DNA of 40,605 bases from RYN-425 sp035542755 (GCA_035542755.1 DATKKU010000041.1:1-40605); one strand, 5' to 3'; positions 1 through 6,654 are shown, counted from the first letter of the stretch. Numbers and translations: made by a program. The notes: generated from the sequence alone by a model not told the origin.

Positions 1-1
1 G

Positions 2-277
2 CCATCTCTCGACTCGGCACTAGAAGCTGCTGTTCGCCAGCATGCCGAGGAGCTTAGGAAGCACTCCATAAGAGCCTCGGGCGCATCTCTTGCAATGGGC
101 CCCATCACGGGGACTATCGAGACCATAAGGACCGACGATAAGGCGACCACAACTTCGTTTAGTAGCTCAAGCGTCGAGCTTTCGACTAATACAACCACGG
201 TACCTCTGCCGACTCCCTCGGGGACCCTGCCTCCTACGAATGAAGGTCAGAAGCGGGCCGGCCCCGCTGACGCTTGA
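2..277 (+). CDS. 3' end of an unrecognised protein (truncated by window start)
   Basis: The reading frame is open from the first bases of the window to a TGA at 275-277, so this is the last ~91 residues of a longer protein. The visible part starts with an Ala/Glu/Arg-rich segment that could be the end of a helix. It continues as a Thr/Ser/Pro-rich low-complexity tail of about 50 residues. No domain is recognisable. The composition would suit an extracytoplasmic linker or a disordered tail, but that is a guess. An internal ATG at 95 exists, but the open frame upstream makes a through-reading gene more likely. Confidence 0.45.
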   Translation, partial: PSLDSALEAAVRQHAEELRKHSIRASGASLAMGPITGTIETIRTDDKATTTSFSSSSVELSTNTTTVPLPTPSGTLPPTNEGQKRAGPADA

Positions 278-376
278 TCGGCGGTTCCGAGGGCTCGGTC
301 TGTTCACCGCGCAATAGTTTTAGTAAGATTTGTAGAGGTCTAGGTGGGTTGTAAAGATGCCGAGTTAAGACCACCA

Positions 377-489
377 CGTCGGAGCAAGCTGTCAGCTTGC
401 GACGACGAAATATACTTAAATGACCTATTTCGTGTCTTCAGCTTTTCGCTGCTCCTCCTTTCCCCATTGTTTATCCTCAAACAATGGGG
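377..489 (-). repeat. Structured repeat element A (tRNA-spacer family, apparently solo)
   Basis: Read on the minus strand, this segment has the same order of parts as the elements beside tRNA genes at 2694-2821 and 6452-6577. First comes an 11-bp inverted repeat (CCCCATTGTTT / AAACAATGGGG), then a purine-rich run containing GGAGGAGCAGCGAAAAGCTG, then a helix ACGAAATA / TATTTCGT. It ends in a hairpin GCAAGCT-GAC-AGCTTGC enclosed by CGTCG / CGACG. On the plus strand the CGTCGG end directly follows the sequence ACCA at 373-376, as it follows tRNA-Cys CCA in the 2.8-kb copy. No convincing tRNA can be folded here. Confidence 0.6.
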
Positions 490-520
490 ACCCCATAGAT
501 GATATTATTACTAGGAAAAT

Positions 521-2152
521 ATGAGTAAAGTCGCGCAGTATCTGCAGGAGCATTTGGTAGGGGAGGTCTCGGCCAGCCCAGAAGTTCGTAGGCACTTTGC
601 CCATGATGCTAGCATCTTGCGCTTGGCGCCGGCCATTGTGGTTTATCCAAGAAACGAGAGTGACATTAGAAAAACCGCCAGCTTTTGTTGGCAGCTGGCC
701 GAGCGCGGCCGGCCAATGCCACTAACTGCCCGTGGTGGCGGCAGCGATACCTCTGGTGCGGCACTGGGCGCCGGCATACTACTGGTTTTTCCGGCCCACA
801 TGAATAAAATCCTAGAGCTCAACCCCAAAAAAGAGACAATTATTGTGGAGCCCGGCGCTACCTATGACAAGGTTGAACAGACACTTTATACTCACGGGCT
901 ATTCTTGCCGCCGTACCCGGCATCGTTGCAATACGCCACCCTGGGCGGCAGTATTGCCAATAACGCCATCGGCGAAAAGTCCTTAAAGTATGGCTCAACT
1001 GCTGATTACGTTGAAAAACTAAGAGTAGTACTAGCTAACGGCGAAATTATAGAAACCGGACCTCTTTCTAAGCGTGAGCTCAATAAAAAACTCGGCCTGT
1101 CCACTTTTGAGGGCGATGTCTACCGAGCTGTAGATAAAATAGTTGAAGAAAACGCCGAACTAATACACCAGCAAAGCCTAATCGCCCAAACTCCTAGGAG
1201 TTCAATAGGCTACAATCTTTCGCGCATAAAAACCAAAAAAGGCTTTGACCTGACGCCGCTATTCACTGGCTCGCAAGGCACGCTGGGCGTCATATCGGAA
1301 GCTACTATGCGCGTGGTCCCGCACAATCCGCTAACCAGAAATATTCTAATTAGTTTTGAAAAACTGGACGATATGCAAGAGGCCTTACCGCGGATCCTGG
1401 CCCTAAAGCCCAGCGTCTGCGACATGATAAATAAGGGCGCCATTGAGCGAGTGCTGAGTATCAACCCCCGACAGCTAGACAATGTGCTGCCGATGCCCAG
1501 CGCCGACATACATTTATTTGTTGAGTTTGACGACCAAAAAGAAGCCGACCAAAAGAAAGCCCTCAAAAAGCTAACCAAGATTATAGATAGAGACGGAATT
1601 GACTATTTAGTCGCCGAAGACCTGGAGGGACAGGACAGAATCCGCAAGGTCCGCGAATCTGTGTCCACCATTCTCAACGAGCCCAGCGGCCAAACCAAAG
1701 CTATCCCGGTGGCCGAAGACATTGCCGTTCCGGTAGAGAATTTATCGGAGTTTCTTAAAAAGGCGGCACAGATATATCAGGCAGCCGGAACGGCGCCAGC
1801 GGCTTGGGGCCAAGCTGGCGAAGGCGTGGTTAGGATGCACCCAATGTTTGATTTGGCACAAACTGGCGACCGTCAAAAACTATTTAAATTATCCGACGAA
1901 CTATACGCGGCGGCGCTGAAACTGGGCGGCACCTTGTCCGCAGCTCACGGTGAAGGCCGAATCCGGGCACCTTATACGGTTTATATGTACGGCGAAGACT
2001 TATTAAAACTGATACGTCAGGTTAAGGCTGCTTTTGACCCTTACAATATTCTAAATCCGGGTGTTAAAACAGCAACGCGCGACGAAGTCAAAGCCATGGT
2101 GCGCGGCGATTATAACCAGGCTCACCGCCACGAATTCCTACCCAGAAGCTAA
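521..2152 (+). CDS. FAD-linked oxidase (GlcD / D-lactate dehydrogenase-like)
   Basis: This 543-residue protein belongs to the FAD_binding_4 / GlcD superfamily, which oxidises 2-hydroxy acids such as glycolate or D-lactate using FAD. The FAD-binding part covers roughly residues 30-220. It includes the PLTARGGGSDTSG loop near residue 67 and the LGGSIANNAIGEKSLKYG segment near residue 145. The C-terminal substrate or cap domain ends in AAHGEGR and FDPYNILNPGVK, both typical of this family. There are no Cys-rich FeS motifs and no membrane segment. The start is an ATG after a weak AGGAAA. An extended -10 (TGA-TATTAT, 503-508) lies 12 nt upstream, so the leader is very short. The substrate cannot be told from sequence. 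Confidence 0.85.
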   Translation: MSKVAQYLQEHLVGEVSASPEVRRHFAHDASILRLAPAIVVYPRNESDIRKTASFCWQLAERGRPMPLTARGGGSDTSGAALGAGILLVFPAHMNKILELNPKKETIIVEPGATYDKVEQTLYTHGLFLPPYPASLQYATLGGSIANNAIGEKSLKYGSTADYVEKLRVVLANGEIIETGPLSKRELNKKLGLSTFEGDVYRAVDKIVEENAELIHQQSLIAQTPRSSIGYNLSRIKTKKGFDLTPLFTGSQGTLGVISEATMRVVPHNPLTRNILISFEKLDDMQEALPRILALKPSVCDMINKGAIERVLSINPRQLDNVLPMPSADIHLFVEFDDQKEADQKKALKKLTKIIDRDGIDYLVAEDLEGQDRIRKVRESVSTILNEPSGQTKAIPVAEDIAVPVENLSEFLKKAAQIYQAAGTAPAAWGQAGEGVVRMHPMFDLAQTGDRQKLFKLSDELYAAALKLGGTLSAAHGEGRIRAPYTVYMYGEDLLKLIRQVKAAFDPYNILNPGVKTATRDEVKAMVRGDYNQAHRHEFLPRS

Positions 2153-2230
2153 CCGCGTGTTTGTAGTTATACAATAAGTATTGTATAATATTTTCTATCG
2201 TCTTTGCCGTCCCTAGAAGGAGGTGAGACT

Positions 2231-2437
2231 GTGGGGCGCAGAAGAAAGAGGGCTCGTAAGAGACCGTCTTCCTGCGAAGGAAAAAACTGCTACACCAAGG
2301 CAGAGGCCATTGCGACCGCCAAGAGGCGAAACATGCAGTGGGGTGGCTTCAATTCGGCTTACAGATGTAGGCCATGTTCCAAATCGGCCGGATACCAAGT
2401 CTGGCACGTTGGTAGGCGCAACCCCATAAAACCCTAG
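2231..2437 (+). CDS. Small basic zinc-finger-like protein
   Basis: This is a 68-residue Arg/Lys-rich protein with cysteine pairs C-x4-C and C-x2-C followed by a WHVG sequence. That is the pattern of small zinc-ribbon proteins common in phage and bacterial genomes (a CYTKAEA... Y-C-x2-C ... HVG layout). The GTG at 2231 is chosen because a perfect Shine-Dalgarno, AGGAGGTGA (2218-2226), ends 4 nt before it. A longer TTG start at 2204 would place the ribosome site inside the gene. A zinc-binding, possibly nucleic-acid-binding role is an inference from composition. A strong hairpin (2440-2471) and a terminator (2500-2528) follow. Confidence 0.7.
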   Translation: MGRRRKRARKRPSSCEGKNCYTKAEAIATAKRRNMQWGGFNSAYRCRPCSKSAGYQVWHVGRRNPIKP

Positions 2438-2439
2438 TG

Positions 2440-2471
2440 GTTCCGCCCAAGAACAGTTTCTTGGGGGGAAC
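2440..2471. other. Stable hairpin after the zinc-finger gene
   Basis: GTTCC-CCCAAGAA pairs with TTTCTTGGG-GGAAC around a tiny loop. No T-run follows directly, so it may protect the mRNA 3' end ahead of the true terminator at 2500-2528. Confidence 0.5.
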
Positions 2472-2499
2472 GACAACATATCAAATTTGCTAATCATAT

Positions 2500-2528
2500 A
2501 AAAAGTCCGGTATGAACCCGGACTTTTT
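2500..2528. terminator. Bidirectional intrinsic terminator
   Basis: AAAAAGTCCGG (2500-2510) and CCGGACTTTTT (2518-2528) form a perfect 11-bp stem with a 7-nt loop. Both strands end in a T-run, so it can stop the zinc-finger transcript from the left and the tRNA-Cys/tRNA-Leu transcript from the right. Confidence 0.9.
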
Positions 2529-2531
2529 AAT

Positions 2532-2616
2532 TGGTGGGCGAGGAGGGACTCGAACCCTCAAGCCGTGAGGCAACGGATTTTAAGTCCGCAGCGTATACCA
2601 GTTCCGCCACTCGCCC
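2532..2616 (-). tRNA. tRNA-Leu(UAA)
   Basis: This 85-nt class II tRNA has acceptor GGGCGAG/CTCGCCC, discriminator A and an encoded CCA. The anticodon loop CTTAAAA gives UAA. The variable arm is long, as expected for leucine. The D-loop contains GG, and the T-loop TTCGAGT is canonical. It is the second gene of a minus-strand transcript that starts with tRNA-Cys and ends at the 2500-2528 terminator. Confidence 0.97.
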
Positions 2617-2821
2617 TTCGTCAAAGCTTACGCTTCTACATTTCGCTTCCAAGTAAACTTGAAAGACTCAATCTTAAGCTAAGCTTTTCCTCTAAAATTT
2701 GCAAAAAATTGCTAAAGCGGATTTTTGCAAATTTTGAAGGAGGAGCAGCCGATAGCTGGAGACACGAAGCAAGCTTGTCAAAATATGATTCGTCGTCGCA
2801 AGCTTTAGGCTTGCTCCGACG
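2617..2821. repeat. Structured tRNA-Cys / tRNA-Leu(UAA) spacer (element B plus mirrored arm)
   Basis: The whole 205-nt spacer appears structured. At its centre is an AT-rich inverted repeat (AAAATTTGCAAAAA from 2694, TTTTTGCAAATTTT to about 2735). To the right, in plus orientation, comes the GGAGGAGCAGC purine run. Then come CACGAA / TTCGTCGTC and the hairpin GCAAGC-TTTAG-GCTTGC followed by TCCGACG. This arm ends exactly at the CCA end of tRNA-Cys (2822). To the left, on the minus strand, an arm with an 8-bp closing stem AAAGCTTA / TAAGCTTT abuts the 5' end of tRNA-Leu (2616). The right arm is clearly related to elements A and C. The left arm shares position more than sequence. Confidence 0.65.
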
Positions 2822-2895
2822 TGGAGGCGCGTACGAGATTCGCACTCGTGTAAAAGGTTTTGCAGACCTGTGCCTAACTCCTCGGCCAACGCGCC
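2822..2895 (-). tRNA. tRNA-Cys(GCA) with non-canonical elbow
   Basis: The acceptor is GGCGCGT/ACGCGCC, the discriminator is U and CCA is encoded. The anticodon loop CTGCAAA gives GCA. The T-loop reads TGCGAAT, so position 55 is G instead of U (the usual pseudouridine). The D-loop GAGGAGTTA has A where G18 is expected. The G18-U55 tertiary pair is therefore replaced at both positions. C27 and U43 also do not pair. The rest of the cloverleaf is normal and the cysteine identity is clear. Confidence 0.93.
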
Positions 2896-3022
2896 ACAAA
2901 AATATTGCCTATCAGCCTCCAATTATACAAGATAAGGGGTGACTTATGGTTGCCAATTAGCGGCTCAAGCGGTACGATTTAAGCGTAATTGACAAAATAA
3001 AAGCGGTGGGCAAGGAGGGGTA

Positions 3023-3163
3023 ATGAACGTTTGGGACTGGAACTCACCCATCGCACTAAGCATTTTTTTTGTGGGCCTGGCGCTTAGCTTTGCACTGTTT
3101 AGCTGGGCCGTAAAAAACTTCGCCAGCATTGGCGGCTCAACAAACCAAAAACGCGGCCGCTAA
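3023..3163 (+). CDS. 46-residue single-pass membrane protein
   Basis: An excellent Shine-Dalgarno (AAGGAGGGG, 3012-3020) precedes an ATG that opens a 46-codon frame. The protein has a short N-terminus with two Trp. One hydrophobic helix follows (about residues 10-32: ALSIFFVGLALSFALFSW). It ends with a positively charged KRGR tail, which predicts an N-out/C-in orientation. An intrinsic terminator follows at 3181. No family is recognised. Confidence 0.6.
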   Translation: MNVWDWNSPIALSIFFVGLALSFALFSWAVKNFASIGGSTNQKRGR

Positions 3164-3180
3164 CTAGGAAAATAGACAGT

Positions 3181-3211
3181 AAAATCCCCGTTAGCGACTC
3201 ACGGGATTTTC
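3181..3211 (+). terminator. Intrinsic terminator after the 46-residue gene
   Basis: AAAATCCC at the left pairs with GGGATTTT at the right, with an inner C-G pair and an ~11-nt loop. A short T-rich tail follows. Confidence 0.75.
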
Positions 3212-3269
3212 TTTAGATGCACGTTCCAAGATTTATAAATTGATGTCAGTGCTATAATCATCTTTAAGG

Positions 3270-3743
3270 ATGAGCGCAACCACCACAACTACCACCAACC
3301 CTAAGGCTGTGATTGCTTTTATCGCGGTATTTGCGGCATTTATCGCATTGTTTATTGGGCTATACATTAGGCGGCGAGAGGTTGTTTTTACCGGCACCGT
3401 GATTGATAAAAACATACTAGAAAGCGTGGCTCAGAATAGTACTATGCCTATGAATCAGGGTGGAATCACCTTTGGCGGCGGCAGGCTGGGGGTCGGCAAC
3501 AACAGTGGCGTGATACATAATTATCAGATAAGAGTCAAAACCGATGCCGGCAAGGAATTCAATTACCCTATATCATCGGGTAAGTACGAAATTATAAAAA
3601 TTGGCGATAGAGTTAGTAAGCCCAAAGGAACTACTGAGGTTGACATCATTTCTGCGGCTACACCCGCCAATCAAGCTGGTCCGTCGGCCCCGCCGCCCAG
3701 CACTGCGCCTCCAACAACGCCGCCACAAGGACCATTTGTATGA
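3270..3743 (+). CDS. Membrane-anchored hypothetical protein with Pro-rich tail
   Basis: This 157-residue protein begins with a Thr-rich N-terminus and has one transmembrane helix at about residues 11-33. It continues as a soluble domain rich in Val, Ile and Gly, and ends in a Pro/Ala/Thr-rich tail. The middle (VFTGTVIDKN ... YQIRVKTDAGKEF) looks like a small beta-rich fold, but no family is recognised. The promoter -10 TATAAT (3253-3258) lies 11 nt before the ATG, and AAGGA overlaps the start region. The mRNA leader is therefore only a few nucleotides long. Confidence 0.6.
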   Translation: MSATTTTTTNPKAVIAFIAVFAAFIALFIGLYIRRREVVFTGTVIDKNILESVAQNSTMPMNQGGITFGGGRLGVGNNSGVIHNYQIRVKTDAGKEFNYPISSGKYEIIKIGDRVSKPKGTTEVDIISAATPANQAGPSAPPPSTAPPTTPPQGPFV

Positions 3744-3768
3744 GCCCGAGGTTTTGCCCAGTTAGCGG

Positions 3769-4881
3769 CTAAAGACCAAAAATTCCGCGGCGTTTTTTTC
3801 CTGGAACGAACACGCTGTTCATAAGCTCTGGGTCATAAGCTGCGGGCACCTGCTTGTACTGGGCGTAATAGAACAAAGCTGTATTTAACACGCTGGAAGC
3901 TGCCGAGAAAAAGATTGTTACTACCAGGAACGCAACTACAACCAGGCTAACTCCGACTGCCGCGCCTATGACACCCCCCAGGGCAGCAGTCGCGATAACC
4001 ACCGGGATTGCTATAACAAATAAGAGTAGATAAATAAGAAAAGTCGCTATACCAAAGCCCAAGCGACCGATTATGTTTTCGCCCCATGTGGCCTTGAGCA
4101 GCAGAGTGGAGGTCTTAATGGAACTGACGGCACTCTCGTCGGTAGTGACTATTACCGGTATTACAAATAATCTGGCAATTGACCACGCTGCGCCGACAAT
4201 CCATACAATAATTCTGCCCAGCAGCCTGGAACGCTCGGCGATGGCTCGCAGTATCATCCCGATGGTGGCTTCAATCACAGAAAACATAAACAAGGTCCCG
4301 GCCTTAGAGCGGGCAAGCTTCATATATTCCTTGTAGGGCTTTGACTGACCATGAAAAATATCAATAGTATTGGCTACCAAGCCGGCGGCGTAAAGATTAA
4401 CTATAAAGTAAGCCAAAACATAATAAATGAAGACAACGACGTAGCCGGCGGGCGAGGCGCTGTAGTTTGTAGTACCAGCACTATCAACAGTTTTTACCAG
4501 CAAAGTGTTACTGCCGACAAGGAAAATTATCCCAAAAATTATAGCCAGCCCTATACCCATTACAGCGCTCATAATTACGTATCTAACAAGCGACTCGTTG
4601 GTCCTTATTATTTTCATGCTTTGCTTAAACAGCAGCCAGCCGGTCTTGGTGCGCCCGCGCTTAACAGTTTGGGCGTTTAGCGGAGTTGCCCCGGCAGCTG
4701 ATGGCACAACTTGACTCTGTACACTGGCAAAAGCCTGCGTGACATATGGTTCGGGCCAGCCGGACGCGCGAAGCTGAGCAGCGATTTCGTCAGGGTGCAG
4801 TCCGGCATTCAGTTGCTGATAAACATAGGCAGCCAGTTTGGCTACTTCTTGCATTGGATCCGGGTTTGGTAAAGTGTCCAT
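3769..4881 (-). CDS. Multi-pass membrane protein (DUF6159-like) with N-terminal helical motif
   Basis: The first ~60 residues carry a helical motif (YQQLNAGLHPDEIAAQLRASGW), of a type often seen at protein N-termini in this bacterial group. It is followed by a membrane region of about six helices. The KTGWLLFKQSMKIIRTNESL entry into the first helix and the overall layout resemble DUF6159, a family of predicted permease-like proteins of unknown function. The ATG at 4881 is preferred over an upstream ATG at 4923. An extended -10 (TGT-TATGCT) lies between them and would fall inside the longer gene. Gene product and substrate are unknown. Confidence 0.65.
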   Translation of the reverse strand: MDTLPNPDPMQEVAKLAAYVYQQLNAGLHPDEIAAQLRASGWPEPYVTQAFASVQSQVVPSAAGATPLNAQTVKRGRTKTGWLLFKQSMKIIRTNESLVRYVIMSAVMGIGLAIIFGIIFLVGSNTLLVKTVDSAGTTNYSASPAGYVVVFIYYVLAYFIVNLYAAGLVANTIDIFHGQSKPYKEYMKLARSKAGTLFMFSVIEATIGMILRAIAERSRLLGRIIVWIVGAAWSIARLFVIPVIVTTDESAVSSIKTSTLLLKATWGENIIGRLGFGIATFLIYLLLFVIAIPVVIATAALGGVIGAAVGVSLVVVAFLVVTIFFSAASSVLNTALFYYAQYKQVPAAYDPELMNSVFVPGKKRRGIFGL

Positions 4882-4940
4882 TTTTGCTTGCTTAAGATAA
4901 GCATAACAGGTTTCCGACCCCATGCAAGCAGCAAACTAAT

Positions 4941-4980
4941 CAAGAAAAAAGTCCAACACAAAAGTTAGACTTTTTTCTTG
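4941..4980. terminator. Bidirectional terminator downstream of tRNA-Val
   Basis: CAAGAAAAAAGTC (4941-4953) and GACTTTTTTCTTG (4968-4980) form a perfect 13-bp stem. The distal edge overlaps the first two bases of the tRNA-Val CCA end. Transcription of the tRNA-Leu/tRNA-Val unit would therefore stop almost immediately after the tRNA. Confidence 0.85.
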
Positions 4981-5055
4981 GTGGGCGCTGAGGGACTTGA
5001 ACCCCCGACCCTCTCGGTGTAAACGAGATGCTCTAGCCAACTGAGCTAAGCGCCC
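4979..5055 (-). tRNA. tRNA-Val(UAC)
   Basis: This 77-nt tRNA has acceptor GGGCGCT/AGCGCCC, discriminator A and an encoded CCA. The anticodon loop TTTACAC gives UAC. The D-loop AGTTGGCTA and T-loop TTCAAGT are canonical. It is second in a minus-strand unit after tRNA-Leu(GAG). Structured element E lies directly against its 5' end. Confidence 0.97.
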
Positions 5056-5171
5056 ACGTCGGAATCGACGTGCCAGCCTCCGTAAGCTCAAAACTTCGCT
5101 TACTTTCGGCTTAAGGTCGCTTCCTCCTCTCAATTTTACAAAATATTGCACTGCAGAATTTTGTAAAATTG
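5056..5171 (-). repeat. Structured element E, 5' leader of tRNA-Val
   Basis: In minus orientation it starts with the inverted repeat CAATTTTACAAAAT / ATTTTGTAAAATTG, whose arms are identical to those of element D at 14128. Next is GAGAGGAGGAAGCGACC, then a compound hairpin AGCC-GAAA-GTAAGC...GCTTAC-GGA-GGCT. It ends with CACGTCG-ATTC-CGACGTG directly before the tRNA. Compared with element D, several helix positions differ on both sides while pairing is kept (GGCC/GGCC becomes AGCC/GGCT). That is covariation supporting a real RNA structure. Confidence 0.75.
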
Positions 5172-5326
5172 GACCTCGCAAAATTGCAAGGGGAAAGGTA
5201 GTAGCCACGGTCTGCCTCTGGCAGATTCGGATTCATTCCGAAAGTGGCGTTGAAGGAAAAGTCGGGGTCCCCCGCAAAATGTAGTTTTGTGGGGTGGCAA
5301 AACCGCTAGGTTGTCCTTCAATATCG
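5172..5326 (-). repeat. Structured arm downstream of tRNA-Leu(GAG)
   Basis: Minus strand, starting just after the tRNA-Leu CCA. An 8-bp stem TTGAAGGA / TCCTTCAA encloses the hairpin CCCCACAAAA-CTACA-TTTTGCGGGG. It is followed by a three-way junction closed by GCCAC / GTGGC, with hairpins TTCGGA / TCCGAA and TCTGCC / GGCAGA. Together with element E it fills the entire 271-nt spacer between the two tRNAs. It mirrors the arm-AT stem-arm layout of the tRNA-Cys/tRNA-Leu(UAA) spacer. Confidence 0.6.
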
Positions 5327-5411
5327 TGGTGGGTGAGAGAGGACTTGAACCTCCACGCCTTGCGGCACAGCCACCTCAAGGCTGCGTGTATACCAATTTC
5401 ACCACTCACCC
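5327..5411 (-). tRNA. tRNA-Leu(GAG)
   Basis: This 85-nt class II tRNA has acceptor GGGTGAG/CTCACCC, discriminator A and an encoded CCA. The anticodon loop TTGAGGT gives GAG. It has a long variable arm and canonical D- and T-loops. A TACAAT -10 lies about 12 nt upstream on the minus strand, so it is the first gene of the tRNA-Leu/tRNA-Val transcript. Confidence 0.97.
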
Positions 5412-5510
5412 GGACGTGACTTGATTATTGTAAATTAACAGGGGTAAAAAAGCAATCAATTGCAAGCTGATGATTAGCAGAATACAATTACTAGAGTAAT
5501 AGGAGGGACT

Positions 5511-6272
5511 ATGGTTGCTTTGTGGATTGTGATACTTGTGCTGATTGTTATAATTCTGGCCGGTTTACACATTGTTAAGCAGTACGAACGTGGTGTTGTT
5601 CTGCGGCTGGGCAAAGTCAGGACTAAAGTCAAAGACCCGGGCCTCAGATTAATTATTCCCTTTATTGACCGGATGAAAAAAATTAGTATTAGAATTGTGA
5701 CTTTGCCGGTGGACAGCCAGCAGGTTATAACCAAAGACAATGTTTCTATAGACGTTGCGGCTGTAGCCTACTACCAAGTCATTGACCCCATTAAGTCAGT
5801 TGTAGAAATAGAAAACGTCATAAGCGCTACTTATCAAATTGCCCAGACAACCGTCAGGAACGTTGTTGGTCAAAGCGCGCTTGATGAAGTGCTTAGTGGG
5901 ACGGCCGAAATTAACGAGAAGATAAAAAAGATTTTAGACGTAGCTACAGCGGAGTGGGGAATTTATGTCAGCACGGTAGAGCTCAAAGACATCAAACTGC
6001 CTGATACCATGCAGCGGGCCATGGCCAAGCAGGCCGAAGCCGAGCGTGAGAAAAGAGCTAAAATTATTGCCGCTGAAGGCGAACAGCTTAGTGCTACCAA
6101 GCTTGGCGAGGCGGCCGACATAATTGCTGCTCACCCGATTGCCCTGCAGCTTAGAAACTTGCAGACCCTGACCGAAATATCCAGCGAAAAAAACAGCACC
6201 GTCATTTTCCCGGCGCAGTTTATGAGTACCATTGAGGACGTTAAGAACTTCTTAGCTAGAGAAACAGGATAA
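5511..6272 (+). CDS. SPFH/band 7 protein (slipin/stomatin-like)
   Basis: This 253-residue stomatin/slipin-type protein has a short N-terminal membrane helix (residues 2-19). The SPFH/band 7 domain follows (about 20-190, with QYERGVVLRLGKVR and DPGLRLIIPFIDRM). A charged coiled-coil region comes next (about 170-205, KQAEAEREKRAKIIAAEGE). Such proteins oligomerise on the inner membrane surface and organise membrane microdomains or act with membrane proteases. The usual partner NfeD is not adjacent. The start is supported by a strong Shine-Dalgarno (AGGAGGG, 7 nt upstream). The stop lies 4 nt from the end of the convergent tRNA-Phe. Confidence 0.9.
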   Translation: MVALWIVILVLIVIILAGLHIVKQYERGVVLRLGKVRTKVKDPGLRLIIPFIDRMKKISIRIVTLPVDSQQVITKDNVSIDVAAVAYYQVIDPIKSVVEIENVISATYQIAQTTVRNVVGQSALDEVLSGTAEINEKIKKILDVATAEWGIYVSTVELKDIKLPDTMQRAMAKQAEAEREKRAKIIAAEGEQLSATKLGEAADIIAAHPIALQLRNLQTLTEISSEKNSTVIFPAQFMSTIEDVKNFLARETG

Positions 6273-6276
6273 ATTC

Positions 6277-6352
6277 TGGTGGCTCCTCCCAGACTCGAAC
6301 TGGGGACACAAGGCTCTTCAGGCCTCTGCTCTACCAACTGAGCTAAAGAGCC
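6277..6352 (-). tRNA. tRNA-Phe(GAA)
   Basis: This 76-nt tRNA has acceptor GGCTCTT/AGGAGCC (one G-U pair), discriminator A and an encoded CCA. The anticodon loop CTGAAGA gives GAA. The D-loop AGTTGGTA and T-loop TTCGAGT are canonical. Unlike the neighbouring tRNAs it has no structured element at either end. Confidence 0.97.
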
Positions 6353-6399
6353 ACGGCGGGCATGAATAGTTTAATACATTAACACCTTGTACGCAACGA

Positions 6400-6428
6400 T
6401 TGAGAGAAGTTGCCGCTTTTGCTACAAT
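6400..6428 (+). promoter_or_regulatory. Promoter of tRNA-Gly transcript
   Basis: TTGAGA (6400-6405), a 17-nt spacer and TACAAT (6423-6428, preceded by TG) form a good sigma-70-type promoter. Transcription would start near 6435. The tRNA would then carry a leader of about 143 nt containing element C. Confidence 0.7.
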
Positions 6429-6451
6429 GTCTCTGTTCTTAATTTCTTTTC

Positions 6452-6577
6452 CAAATTTTCAAAGCGGGATTTTTGTAGCCGTTTGAAAATTTGAGAGGAG
6501 GAGCAGCGAAAAGCTGGAGGAGCGAGCAATGGTTTTGCTATTGGTCGTCTCCGCAAGCTGATAGCTTGCTCCGACGA
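6452..6577 (+). repeat. Structured element C, 5' leader of tRNA-Gly
   Basis: The perfect inverted repeat CAAATTTTCAAA / TTTGAAAATTTG is followed by GAGAGGAGGAGCAGCGAAAA and GCTG. Then comes a helix GGAG-CGA-CAAT ... ATTG-TCG-CTCC and the terminal hairpin GCAAGCT-GAT-AGCTTGC with TCCGACGA. The element ends at the first base of tRNA-Gly. Its order of parts matches elements A and B, while the stem sequences differ and keep pairing. Confidence 0.75.
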
Positions 6578-6654
6578 GCGGGTGTAGCTCAGTTGTTTAG
6601 AGCGCTTCCTTGCCAAGGAAGAGGCCAGGAGTTAGAGTCTCCTTACCCGCACCA
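6578..6654 (+). tRNA. tRNA-Gly(GCC) with non-canonical elbow
   Basis: The acceptor is GCGGGTG/TACCCGC (a G-U at the last pair), the discriminator is A and CCA is encoded. The anticodon loop TTGCCAA gives GCC. The D-loop is AGTTGTTTA instead of AGTTGGTTA, so G19 is replaced by U. The T-loop is TTAGAGT, so C56 is replaced by A. The conserved G19-C56 tertiary pair thus becomes U19-A56, a coordinated change at both partners. All stems are otherwise intact. Confidence 0.93.

Noticed and set aside
377..489. Element A contains CTGAAGA followed by CGAAAT, resembling a hammerhead core
   Set aside because: Related elements B and C read CTGGAGA and CTGGAGG there, breaking invariant core residues, and no proper stem III with a cleavage triplet can be formed.
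5056..5326. RNase P RNA or tmRNA in the tRNA-Leu/tRNA-Val spacer
   Set aside because: The segment is too short and lacks the conserved P4 core of RNase P RNA or the tRNA-like ends and tag frame of tmRNA.
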